From: JAAFIP01 sp963775085
GTDB taxonomy: Bacteria; Pseudomonadota; Gammaproteobacteria; Burkholderiales; Burkholderiaceae_C
Reading direction: 5' to 3'
Assembly (NCBI GenBank): GCA_963775085.1
Contig: CAVZHO010000021.1
Coordinates: forward strand, 1 to 43,625
DNA length: 43,625 nucleotides
The notes under the pieces were generated by a model. It searched no databases. It was not told where the DNA came from and saw only the letters and a list, made by a program, of their open reading frames with translations. Both the position numbers and the translations under genes were made by a program. This document shows, piece by piece, positions 33,685 through 41,463 of the stretch (positions are counted from its first letter, which is position 1; each line of letters begins with the position of its first letter).

Positions 33685-34580
33685 TGCGCCAGCATGGCAC
33701 GCATGTCTTGCATTGACACAGCTGACTCCGAGCTGACTTTGATGCGCGGACGGGGCTTGAAGGCGTGGCCGTAGATGATTTCAAAGGTCAGGCCAATGCT
33801 GCCATCGCCACTGGCAGCGCCCAGTCGCTCCGCCATGCCCGCCTCCAGCCGGGTGCGGTAGCCGCGCCCGCGCAGGCCAGCAAAGCGCTGCGGATGCAGG
33901 TTGCGGCCGAGGCCGCGCAACTCCTGCAGGGCCCGCGCCGGGCTGGCAAAGCGCAGCACCATGCGCTCCATGTCCATCACCGGCTCGGCAAAGCCAGACT
34001 GCACCAGCATATCGCCCCAATCGTGCATATCAGTAAAGGTATGGCTACAGGGCCCCCAGCCTGACCCGTGGTACAGCGCCCGCAGCTCGCGCACCGTATC
34101 GGGGCCCAGGCAGGAGAACATCAAAAAACCGTCCACACCCAGTGCGTGGCGCCACTGTGCAATCAATGCCATCGGGTCGGCCTGGGTATGCAGCAACATA
34201 TTGGCCCACACCATGTCGATTGCGCCCTCCTCTGGCAAACCTGCCCGCAGCATTGTGGATTGCCAGCGGGCGCGGTGCCACCAGGGTTTTGCTATAGATT
34301 GAATAGCTTCTTGCGCCCTGGTGACAGGGACTTCAACCATATAACAAGGTGAATTGGGGTATTGCAGTGCGATTTTTTGATGGGTTTGCAAACCACCCCG
34401 CACTGCGGCCCAATGCGCCCAAGTCCGGGGAATTTTTTTAATCCACTGCAAACGCTCTTGCATGCGGCTACCCACTTCTTCGTGCAGCCAAGGTGCCTGC
34501 AAATTATTGTCGATCCCGCAGACACGCTCCCAGTGTGCTGCAGCCAGAGGGTCAATGGTGGGAGGACGAAGATCAGGCAT
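33663..34580 (-). CDS. BioC-like methyltransferase domain protein
   Basis: 305 aa. It resembles the SAM-dependent methyltransferases annotated BioC (malonyl-ACP O-methyltransferase, biotin synthesis) in Burkholderiales. The recognisable parts are DMVWANMLLHTQADPMALIAQW, VDGFLMFSCLGPDTVRELR, HDWGDMLVQSGFAEPVMDMERM and the C-terminal YGHAFKPRPR. The glycine-rich SAM-binding motif I is degenerate, so activity is uncertain. No bio genes are adjacent. The segment EVPVTRAQEAIQSIA is encoded by a repeat copy. Divergent from comF. Confidence 0.65.
   Translation of the reverse strand: MPDLRPPTIDPLAAAHWERVCGIDNNLQAPWLHEEVGSRMQERLQWIKKIPRTWAHWAAVRGGLQTHQKIALQYPNSPCYMVEVPVTRAQEAIQSIAKPWWHRARWQSTMLRAGLPEEGAIDMVWANMLLHTQADPMALIAQWRHALGVDGFLMFSCLGPDTVRELRALYHGSGWGPCSHTFTDMHDWGDMLVQSGFAEPVMDMERMVLRFASPARALQELRGLGRNLHPQRFAGLRGRGYRTRLEAGMAERLGAASGDGSIGLTFEIIYGHAFKPRPRIKVSSESAVSMQDMRAMLAQGRPTSK
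34291..34344 (+). repeat. dispersed repeat, copy inside the BioC-like gene (antisense)
   Basis: CTATAGATTGAATAGCTTC, then TTGCGCCCTggtgacAGGG and ACTTCAACCATATAA. Hairpin CCCT/AGGG. It encodes about YMVEVPVTRAQEAIQSI in the gene. Confidence 0.8.
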
Positions 34581-34716
34581 GGTTTAGGATGTGAAGAATG
34601 GACGGGGCCGCAGGGTAGCTGCGGTGCTGCAAGTATATTGTTGTTACTCGCAGGTACACCTGCCCATTGCCGTCACTTTACTAGCACCAACTGGGCTTCT
34701 TTCTTACCGGCTATCC

Positions 34717-35466
34717 ATGATTTCTCGCCTGCTCGCACTCACCGCCAGCGCTTTGCCCAGCCAGTGCGCAGTGTGCCACGCCTGGGCACGCGAGCGTGTC
34801 TGCCCTGACTGCGTGCAGCGCTTTACACCTACTGCGCCGCGCTGCACAGGCTGCGCATTGCCGCTGACGGGCACTGCTACGCATTGCGGTACCTGTTTGC
34901 AACACGGCAGCGCGCTGGACGCATGCCTGGCCGCTGTGGACTATGCCTACCCCTGGGATGGCATTCTGGCGAAGCTCAAGTTTGCCAGTGGCAACGGTGT
35001 CAGCCCCGATCCAGCCTTTGCCCGCACACTCGCGACCATCATGCGTCAACAACCCGCCATACAGCTTGCGCTACAGCAAGCCGACTGGGTACTGCCCATT
35101 CCCCTCTCCCAACCAAGGTTGCGCCAGCGTGGCTTTAACCAAGCACTGGAAATTGCCAAATACCTGCTTCATCCACAGGTTGGCCAATCCAGCTGCCATA
35201 CACGCCTGCAAGCGCAGCTTCTGCTGCGTACCCGGGATACGCCTGCGCAAGTGGGCTTGATACGCGAGCAGCGCCTGCGCAACATGCTGCACGCTTTTGC
35301 ACTGGAGCCGTCTTTGGCGACCCAGATACAAGGCGCGCGCATTGTGCTGGTCGACGACGTAACTACCACCACGGCCACACTGTCAGCTGCTGCGAGTGCC
35401 CTGCGCGCCGCAGGTGCCAGCCAGGTGGTGGGAATGGTATTTGCCCGCACACTCTTGGAAATTTGA
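34717..35466 (+). CDS. comF: ComF family phosphoribosyltransferase-like protein
   Basis: 249 aa. The N-terminal zinc-ribbon-like segment has paired Cys (QCAVC, VCPDC, CTGC, CGTC), and the C-terminal phosphoribosyltransferase fold has WVLPIPLSQPRLRQRGFNQAL and ARIVLVDDVTTTTATLSAAA (PRPP loop VLVDDVTTT). ComF/GntX proteins take part in natural DNA uptake in some species. The ATG at 34717 is favoured (MISRLLAL); an upstream start would add about 42 residues with no family match. Confidence 0.9.
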   Translation: MISRLLALTASALPSQCAVCHAWARERVCPDCVQRFTPTAPRCTGCALPLTGTATHCGTCLQHGSALDACLAAVDYAYPWDGILAKLKFASGNGVSPDPAFARTLATIMRQQPAIQLALQQADWVLPIPLSQPRLRQRGFNQALEIAKYLLHPQVGQSSCHTRLQAQLLLRTRDTPAQVGLIREQRLRNMLHAFALEPSLATQIQGARIVLVDDVTTTTATLSAAASALRAAGASQVVGMVFARTLLEI

Positions 35467-35509
35467 GCCTTCCCTCACATTCAACGCAGAAGACTAACGA
35501 TATGACAGC

Positions 35510-35515
35510 TATAAT
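35510..35515 (+). promoter_or_regulatory. -10 element upstream of rpsT
   Basis: A perfect TATAAT (in GCTATAATGG) 45 bp before the rpsT ATG. I see no good -35 at 16-18 bp spacing, so it may act as an extended or activator-assisted promoter. Confidence 0.5.
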
Positions 35516-35560
35516 GGAGAGCTTTGCTGACATCATCCTCAAACCCCTAGGAACCAAAAT

Positions 35561-35860
35561 ATGGCATCTACCAAACCCAAGAAAAAGAACCCACGCCTCG
35601 CGTCGGGCCGTAAACGCGTCCGTCAGGACGTGAAAATCAACGCAGCCAACACCTCGCTGCGCTCGAAATACCGCACTGCGGTGAAGAACGTAGAAAAAGC
35701 CGTTGTCGCTGGCGACAAGGCCAAGGCCACTGAACTCTTCGCCAAAGCGCAAGCCATTGTGGACACCGTTGCAGACAAAGGCATCTTCCACAAAAACAAA
35801 GCTGCTCGTGACAAGAGCCGCCTGTCAGCCAAGGTGAAAGCCCTGGCCCTCGCGAAGTAA
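35561..35860 (+). CDS. rpsT: 30S ribosomal protein S20
   Basis: 99 aa, Lys/Arg/Ala-rich and helical, binds 16S rRNA early in 30S assembly. MASTKPKKKNPRLASGRKRV and DKGIFHKNKAARDKSRLSA are typical of betaproteobacterial S20. It has its own TATAAT upstream and a strong terminator downstream, so it is probably monocistronic. Confidence 0.98.
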   Translation: MASTKPKKKNPRLASGRKRVRQDVKINAANTSLRSKYRTAVKNVEKAVVAGDKAKATELFAKAQAIVDTVADKGIFHKNKAARDKSRLSAKVKALALAK

Positions 35861-35954
35861 TACGCGTTCACACTACGCGTTCAACTTCGCACCCAAGCCC
35901 TGACCGGCCCAGCCAGTCAGCCGTTTGATCCGGGTGCGCTGTTCAGCAAAGAAA

Positions 35955-35988
35955 AAGCAAAACGCCGTCGCAAGACGGCGTTTTGCTT
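35955..35988 (+). terminator. intrinsic terminator after rpsT
   Basis: AAGCAAAACGCCGTC-gcaa-GACGGCGTTTTGCTT: 15 perfect pairs around a 4-nt loop. The T-rich part is within the right arm. It lies about 95 bp downstream of rpsT and 157 bp before the FHA gene. Confidence 0.85.
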
Positions 35989-36144
35989 GGCGCCACAAAA
36001 TCCAGGTGGCATATCTGCGTGCAAGAAATACGTCCTGATTTTCCATGCCTGCGGTCAGCCCTTAAACCAGCACATACAACGTTACATGGTTGAAACTGGC
36101 AGTGCTAGAATTACACAATTAGTACTCACTCAAATCATCCAAAT

Positions 36145-37164
36145 ATGAATGTTAATTTGCCATGGAGCCGACAACAGATCGTTGTCTTGGCATCGCTAAC
36201 CCAGATCACCCAGCTATACCAGCTGCTTGGTGAAAAGGCGGCGATTCACATTCATATGAGCACAGGCCAACTTAAAGAAAAGGCAATGAGCCAAGGCGGG
36301 CGTATTTTTCCCAGTGCCAGTCACCAGGTGTTGGCCGTATTTGGCAGCCCGCGCAAAGCGGTTGATTGGATCGAGCAAATACCGACCGATCTATTGGTCA
36401 TGGCGGCAGCCCAAGAAATTGCGCCATTCGCACCCACCGCTGTGATTGCCTTTGATTGCGCTGACACCAATGAGATTGAAAGTGCATTGCATTCGGCAGC
36501 AGTACCTCGTCTGGAGCGTTTGCTATGGGGTCGCACAGATGAAGTGGTTTTTTTGGACAACGTCATACCGATCCTTCCAGACGAACTTAAGGGCCGCATC
36601 ACACGTGTTGCGGCGCCTCAGGGATTGGGTACCACGTGGCGTATTGGCATTAAAGAATCCTCCATCATGGCGCCCACCGTAGCGCAGTCTCGCCGTGCCG
36701 ACCCTGCTTCGGCCTCATCTGCATCCATTGCGGCTACCAGCAACGCCCACGTGCGCCATATACTGCGTCTGGAAATGCTGGATCGCAAACTTGAATTAAA
36801 CGGCCACGACCAGCCACTGATCGTGGGCCGCAATGTGGCCGACGGCATGTCGATCCCCGACCCGCGCGTGTCCCGTGTGCACGCGCGCATTGAACCGCGC
36901 GGCGACCATTTTGCGGTCATTGACCTGTCCAGTAACGGCACCTGGGTGCAGTTTCAAAATCAGCCAGCCTCCGTGGAGTTGCGTCAGCAGGAATGCCTGC
37001 TGCGAGGCAATGGGGTGCTGAGTTTTGGAGCCGAACCGAATGATTTTTCAGCCCCAACGGTCGGCTTTTCTGTGGCGATCTCTACAGGCTCGGGTAATAC
37101 AGCCTTCAGTTCCTTGGGCCTCGACAGTATGGTCACACGCCAAGCCGGTTTGCCTAACAATTAA
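36145..37164 (+). CDS. FHA-domain protein with a degenerate class III nucleotidyl cyclase-like N-terminus
   Basis: 339 aa. The C-terminal part (about 210-310) is a clear FHA domain: LIVGRNVADGMSIPDPRVSR, VHARIEPRGDHFAVIDLSSN, GTWV. FHA domains bind phosphothreonine. The N-terminal 170 residues follow the layout of class III adenylyl cyclases: IVVLASLTQITQLYQLLGE, GGRIFPSASHQVLAVFGSP, VPRLERLLWGRTDEVVF. Both metal-binding Asp positions are replaced (LASL for the usual FADL; ASHQV for GDxV), so it should be catalytically dead. No transmembrane segment. It could read out the Ser/Thr kinases of this window, but they lie 20 kb away. Confidence 0.8.
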   Translation: MNVNLPWSRQQIVVLASLTQITQLYQLLGEKAAIHIHMSTGQLKEKAMSQGGRIFPSASHQVLAVFGSPRKAVDWIEQIPTDLLVMAAAQEIAPFAPTAVIAFDCADTNEIESALHSAAVPRLERLLWGRTDEVVFLDNVIPILPDELKGRITRVAAPQGLGTTWRIGIKESSIMAPTVAQSRRADPASASSASIAATSNAHVRHILRLEMLDRKLELNGHDQPLIVGRNVADGMSIPDPRVSRVHARIEPRGDHFAVIDLSSNGTWVQFQNQPASVELRQQECLLRGNGVLSFGAEPNDFSAPTVGFSVAISTGSGNTAFSSLGLDSMVTRQAGLPNN

Positions 37165-37466
37165 TCCTTGAGCAAGCAAGCTTCGACCACCTGAAGCTCG
37201 TTGTCCCGCGCAAAATTCATCACGAAATCCCAGGCCATGGGCTCGGCATCACGCAGGTCGCGGTGTACCACAACGCACTTCACATCGCCCAAGTTGGTCG
37301 GCAGGCACCATTCCGAGTAGCTCAAATGCGAGCCCGGCACGGCCCCACCGGGGCGAAACGGACTCATCACACCGCACAAGCGCTCGGACCAGTCGCTGGG
37401 GCGAAAGGTTTTGCCGTCTTTGGTGATGCCTTGGATAAAGACTTGTTTGGAGCTGAAGGTCGCCAT
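37161..37466 (-). CDS. DUF3579 family protein
   Basis: 101 aa, soluble. Conserved family segments are VFIQGITKDGKTFRPSDWSE, RLCGVMSPFRPGG, SYSEWCLPTN, VVVHRDLRDAEPMAWDFVMN and FARDNELQV. DUF3579 has no known function and, from memory, is often next to argD/argF in betaproteobacteria, as here. Its stop overlaps the FHA gene's stop by 4 bp, tail to tail. I chose the ATG at 37466 (MATFSSKQVF) rather than an earlier start that adds 15 unlike residues. Confidence 0.85.
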   Translation of the reverse strand: MATFSSKQVFIQGITKDGKTFRPSDWSERLCGVMSPFRPGGAVPGSHLSYSEWCLPTNLGDVKCVVVHRDLRDAEPMAWDFVMNFARDNELQVVEACLLKD

Positions 37467-37526
37467 AGTGTTCTGGACAGTGCGCAGGCACCAGGATCGC
37501 CAGTTCTGCATTGCTCAGGTATTCTA

Positions 37527-37538
37527 TCTTATATAAGA
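37527..37538. promoter_or_regulatory. perfect 12-bp palindrome TCTTATATAAGA
   Basis: TCTTATATAAGA is its own reverse complement and lies in the divergent gap between the DUF3579 gene and argD. The form is typical of a dimeric repressor site (a GntR- or MarR-type operator is possible). There is no direct evidence for which regulator uses it. Confidence 0.45.
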
Positions 37539-37727
37539 CATGAGCACTGGTAAACCCTGGTTAATCGCTTTGACAGAATGCATGCGTTCGTGCATCACTG
37601 TCATGCAAAAGCATCGATAGCCATGTGGCCCAAATGCATTCGCAGCGCCTAAAATCAACCTTTATAGACTCAATCAGTCGATCGAGCTTGCTTTGTTTTT
37701 TTCGCTATTGCTTTAGGACTCACCACC

Positions 37728-38939
37728 ATGACCACTCCCACAGTCACTCCGCCCAGCCAACCCCATGTGATGAACACCTATGGCCGCTTGCCCATTGCGT
37801 TGTCGCACGGCCAGGGCTGCCGGGTGTGGGATGTGAATGGCAAGTCGTATCTGGATGCGCTGGGCGGCATAGCAGTCAATACCCTGGGCCACAACCACCC
37901 TAGACTTGTACCTGCGCTGCAAGACCAGATCAGCAAAATCATCCACAGCAGCAACTACTACTTCACTCCCAATGCCGAAAAACTGGCGGCAAAGCTAGTC
38001 GAACACAGCGGCATGACGAATGTGTTTTTTTGCTCCACCGGGTTGGAGGCCAACGAGGCGGCTCTCAAACTGGCGCGCAAGTTTGGCCACGAAAAAGGCA
38101 TCGAGCGCCCCGAAATCGTGGTGTACGAAAAGGCCTTTCATGGTCGCAGTATTGCCACCCTGTCGGCCACCGGCAATGAAAAAATTCAAAAAGGCTTCGG
38201 CCCTTTGGTGGGCGGCTTTATCCGCGTGCCAGTTAACAATATCGAAGCGCTAAAAAAAGCCACGGAAGGAAATAACAACGTCGTCGCCGTGTTTTTTGAA
38301 GCCATCCAGGGCGAAGGCGGCGTTAATGCCTTCCATATGGACTACCTACGTGATGTGCGCAAGCTGTGCGACGCGCGCGACTGGCTCTTGATGATCGATG
38401 AAGTGCAGTGCGGCATGGGCCGTACCGGCAAATGGTTTGCCCACCAGTGGGCAGGCATCAAACCCGACGTCATGCCCCTTGCCAAAGGCCTGGGCTCGGG
38501 CGTGCCCATCGGCGCAGTAGTGGCAGGCCCCAAGGCCGCCAACATCTTTGCCCCAGGCAACCACGGTACCACCTTCGGCGGCAACCCGCTGGCCATGCGG
38601 GCGGGCGTGGAGACGATCCGCATCATGGAAGAGGACAACTTGCTGAACAACGCCTTCGTCGTCGGCGGGCATCTCAAGGCCGCACTGACACGCGAGCTGG
38701 CAGGCGTGGCCGGAGTCAAAGAGGTACGCGGCAGCGGCCTGATGATTGGCGTGGAACTGACCAAGCCCTGCAGCGCGCTGGTAGGCCGCTGCGCCGAGGC
38801 CGGCCTACTGATCAGCGTAACGGCCGAGACCGTAGTGCGTATGGTGCCACCGCTCATTTTGACCAAGGCCGAGGCAGATGAAATCGTGGCTACCCTGGTG
38901 CCTTTGATAAAGGCCGTTTTGCTGGAAAATCAAAACTGA
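37728..38939 (+). CDS. argD: acetylornithine aminotransferase
   Basis: 403 aa, class III PLP-dependent aminotransferase that converts N-acetylglutamate semialdehyde to N-acetylornithine. YLDALGGIAVNTLGHNHP, FFCSTGLEANEAALKLARK, VVYEKAFHGRS and the PLP-lysine motif PLAKGLGSGVPIG near residue 253 are clear. AGGA sits 9 bp before the ATG. argF follows after 1 bp, so the pair is an operon. Confidence 0.95.
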   Translation: MTTPTVTPPSQPHVMNTYGRLPIALSHGQGCRVWDVNGKSYLDALGGIAVNTLGHNHPRLVPALQDQISKIIHSSNYYFTPNAEKLAAKLVEHSGMTNVFFCSTGLEANEAALKLARKFGHEKGIERPEIVVYEKAFHGRSIATLSATGNEKIQKGFGPLVGGFIRVPVNNIEALKKATEGNNNVVAVFFEAIQGEGGVNAFHMDYLRDVRKLCDARDWLLMIDEVQCGMGRTGKWFAHQWAGIKPDVMPLAKGLGSGVPIGAVVAGPKAANIFAPGNHGTTFGGNPLAMRAGVETIRIMEEDNLLNNAFVVGGHLKAALTRELAGVAGVKEVRGSGLMIGVELTKPCSALVGRCAEAGLLISVTAETVVRMVPPLILTKAEADEIVATLVPLIKAVLLENQN

Positions 38940-38940
38940 C

Positions 38941-39870
38941 ATGAAGCACTACCTCCAATTCAACGATCTCACTGCCGAAGAGTACCAGCACATCTTCGCC
39001 CGCGCCAGCGAGATCAAACGCAAGTTCAAGGCCTACGAAAAATACCATCCGCTAGCCGACCGCACGCTGGCGATGATTTTTGAGAAAGCTTCTACCCGCA
39101 CCCGCGTGAGCTTTGAGGCGGGCATGTACCAGCTGGGCGGCAGCGTGGTGCACCTCACCACCGAAGGCAGCCAGCTGGGCCGTGCCGAGCCGATCGAAGA
39201 CAGCGCCAGGGTCATCAGCCGCATGGTCGACATCGTGATGATCCGCACCTTTGAGCAAACCAAAATCGAGGCCTTTGCCGCGCACAGCCGCGTGCCCGTC
39301 ATCAACGGCCTGACGAATGAGTTTCATCCCTGCCAGATCATGGCCGACATCTTTACCTTTGAGGAGCAACGCGGAAGCATAAAAGGCAAAACCGTGGCCT
39401 GGGTGGGTGACGGCAACAATATGGCCAACACCTGGCTACAGGCCGCCGCCATCCTGGGCTTCAAAGTCAACGTCAGCACCCCACGCGGCTACGAGATTGA
39501 CCCTAAGTTACTAGGCAATCTAGGCATCAGCCAAGCAAAGAAAAGCATAAATAGCTACCAGTTTTATAACAATCCGCATGATGCCTGTAAAGGCGCAGAC
39601 CTGGTCACCACCGACGTATGGACCAGCATGGGTTTTGAAACCGAAAACGCTGCGCGTAAAGTGGCCTTCAACGATTGGTGCGTGAGCCAGGCCATGATGC
39701 AAAGCGCCCAGCCCAACGCCCTGTTCATGCACTGCCTGCCCGCACACCGCGGTGAAGAAGTCGAGGCCGCTGTGATTGACGGTCCGCAGTCGGTGGTGTG
39801 GGACGAGGCCGAGAACCGCATGCATGTGCAAAAAGCCTTGATGGAATATTTGCTTCTGGGCAAGGTCTGA
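38941..39870 (+). CDS. argF: ornithine carbamoyltransferase
   Basis: 309 aa. Makes citrulline from ornithine and carbamoyl phosphate. The carbamoyl-phosphate loop FEKASTRTRVSF, the HPCQ motif, DGNNMANTW and FMHCLPAHRGEEV (ornithine-site Cys) are present. A short stretch near residue 195 (ISQAKKSINSYQFYNNP) looks somewhat long and AT-rich for the family. The ATG starts 1 bp after the argD stop. Confidence 0.97.
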   Translation: MKHYLQFNDLTAEEYQHIFARASEIKRKFKAYEKYHPLADRTLAMIFEKASTRTRVSFEAGMYQLGGSVVHLTTEGSQLGRAEPIEDSARVISRMVDIVMIRTFEQTKIEAFAAHSRVPVINGLTNEFHPCQIMADIFTFEEQRGSIKGKTVAWVGDGNNMANTWLQAAAILGFKVNVSTPRGYEIDPKLLGNLGISQAKKSINSYQFYNNPHDACKGADLVTTDVWTSMGFETENAARKVAFNDWCVSQAMMQSAQPNALFMHCLPAHRGEEVEAAVIDGPQSVVWDEAENRMHVQKALMEYLLLGKV

Positions 39871-39904
39871 GTCCGGGCCAGTCCAGCGGCCTGCCGCCAC
39901 CGCG

Positions 39905-41008
39905 CTAGGAGACAAATGCTACGGCCGCAACCGGCGGCAAATGGGTACTGATGGCTTGCCACGACTCACCGGCGCTCTCACTCACCCACACATTCCCGGT
40001 GGTCGAAGCCATAGCCAAGGTGTGGCGGTCAGATGCGACATCCAAACCATGGCGGTACACCAGATCGTAGGCATGCTCTTGCGGCAGGCCGTGGCGAAAC
40101 ACCTTGAACGTCTGGCCACCGTCGTCGGTGCGCAACACGCACATGCGCGCATGGGGTGCGTAGCGGTGCGTGTCGGCCTGCGCAGGCACCCACCAGGCGC
40201 GCAACGGGTTGTGTGGATCGGCCAGCACGGTAAAGCCAAAGTCGCCCACCTCGGGCGGCGTGGGCAGGCGACTGAAGTGCTGTCCGTGGTCGCTGGAGCG
40301 GTAGATGCCTTCATGCAATTGCAGCCACATCACATCGGGCTGCGCGTGGCACATACTGATGCGGTGCGGGTCTTGACCATTGGGCTCGTGGGCCAGCTCA
40401 GGCGGCACGTAGCCCGCCACCAGGCCCTGGCCGACCAGTTGCCAGCTAGCCCCAGCATCGTGCGTACTCCACACGCCGCCGCAGGAGATGGCCGCCGTCA
40501 CATGTTGGGGGTCACGCGGATCGATGATCAGGGTATGCAGGCCGGGGTAGTCGTTACCACCGCCCATCCACACCTTGCGCCGCTCGTCGCGCCAGAAACT
40601 CTCGCACAGATGCCATGTCTTCGCCTCATCGTCGCTATAAAACACAGCAGCGGGCATGCAGCCCGCCCACAGGCGCGCTCCCTGCCGCAAGGGGCTGACA
40701 GCCAGTGCCCAGACCATCTCGACCGACCAGGGCGTGGCATCGTCGACCCACACACCTTGGGTGGGTTTGGGCGGAAAGGCGGGCGTGCTGACTTCACGCC
40801 AGTGCTGCCCCTGATCCTCGCTGCGGTGCAGTTTGACTCCAAAATGCCCCAGGCGCAACGCGGCATACCAGGCACCCGTGTGCGGGTCGGTCAGCGTCTG
40901 CGTCACCGGCTCGCCGGCAAAATGGTGGGCCGTGATGTCCCAACGGCCTGCGGCGCGTTGGCTTAACTCGAGCAAGCCCTTGCGGGTACTGAGCATTAGG
41001 CGGTGCAT
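39905..41008 (-). CDS. BNR/sialidase-like beta-propeller protein
   Basis: 367 aa, no signal peptide, so probably cytoplasmic. Repeated S/T-x-D-x-G-x-x-W/F units (HRSEDQGQHWREV, YSDDEAKTW, STHDAGASWQLVG, YRSSDHGQHFSRL, RTDDGGQTFKVF, SESAGESWQAI) are the Asp-box signature of a WD40/YVTN/BNR propeller. The Arg triad of true sialidases is not apparent, so glycosidase activity should not be assumed. A strong AAGGAG lies before the ATG. It follows a MoaD/ThiS-like gene by 61 bp on the same strand. Confidence 0.85.
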   Translation of the reverse strand: MHRLMLSTRKGLLELSQRAAGRWDITAHHFAGEPVTQTLTDPHTGAWYAALRLGHFGVKLHRSEDQGQHWREVSTPAFPPKPTQGVWVDDATPWSVEMVWALAVSPLRQGARLWAGCMPAAVFYSDDEAKTWHLCESFWRDERRKVWMGGGNDYPGLHTLIIDPRDPQHVTAAISCGGVWSTHDAGASWQLVGQGLVAGYVPPELAHEPNGQDPHRISMCHAQPDVMWLQLHEGIYRSSDHGQHFSRLPTPPEVGDFGFTVLADPHNPLRAWWVPAQADTHRYAPHARMCVLRTDDGGQTFKVFRHGLPQEHAYDLVYRHGLDVASDRHTLAMASTTGNVWVSESAGESWQAISTHLPPVAAVAFVS

Positions 41009-41069
41009 GTTAGTCTCCTTGGGCGGTTACTGGGTGAACTGCGTCGCTCTGGCTGACTTGCTGTAGGGT

Positions 41070-41345
41070 CTAGCCCCCGGTCAGGCACTGGATCACCAGC
41101 ACCTTGTCACCAGCGGTGATGGGGCGCTGCAATTGGTGGCGCGGCAGATGCAGCGTCTGGTTGACAAACACTGCCACATGCTTGCGCACCTGCCCCTGAT
41201 CATCCAGCACGTAGCTGCGCAGACCCGGCTCGCGCAGCAAAGCGCTCTCCAATACCTGCGCCAGACTACCCGGCGGTACAGACTGCGCCGGGCAGGGCTT
41301 GTGGCGTTGCAATGAGGCAGCAAATTCAACCATGACCATGGCCAT
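41070..41345 (-). CDS. MoaD/ThiS family ubiquitin-like protein
   Basis: About 91 aa beta-grasp protein ending in CLTGG, the diglycine end used by MoaD, ThiS and ubiquitin-like sulfur carriers. VLESALLREPGLRSYVLDD, VRKHVAVFVNQTLHLPR and ITAGDKVLVIQCLTGG match the family layout. No moaE, thiG, or E1-like moeB gene is near. Start is uncertain: ATGs at 41345, 41339 and 41333 are clustered. It precedes the propeller gene, so they are probably co-transcribed. Confidence 0.82.
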   Translation of the reverse strand: MAMVMVEFAASLQRHKPCPAQSVPPGSLAQVLESALLREPGLRSYVLDDQGQVRKHVAVFVNQTLHLPRHQLQRPITAGDKVLVIQCLTGG

Positions 41346-41391
41346 CACTTTAGCCGCTTGGGTACAGCTTGCCAAGCGTCTCTGGCTCTGC

Positions 41392-41458
41392 AAAAAAAGC
41401 GACCCCTGACTGATCTGCCAGAGGCCGCTAGTGCCCGCGTAGCGGACTGATCGTCGCT
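41392..41458 (-). terminator. intrinsic terminator of the M28 peptidase gene, with nested stem
   Basis: Read on the minus strand, AGCGAC ... GTCGCT form the outer stem and are followed by seven T. Inside lies a second stem, CCGCTA-cgcgggcac-TAGCGG, and a GATCAGT direct repeat. It starts 5 bp after the M28 stop. The arrangement is larger than a usual terminator. Confidence 0.7.
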
Positions 41459-41463
41459 AAACG

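Noticed and set aside
39540..39580. AT-rich stretch with ATAAATAGCTACC in argF.
   Set aside because: Only a partial core match and no hairpin; the slightly long protein segment could have other origins.
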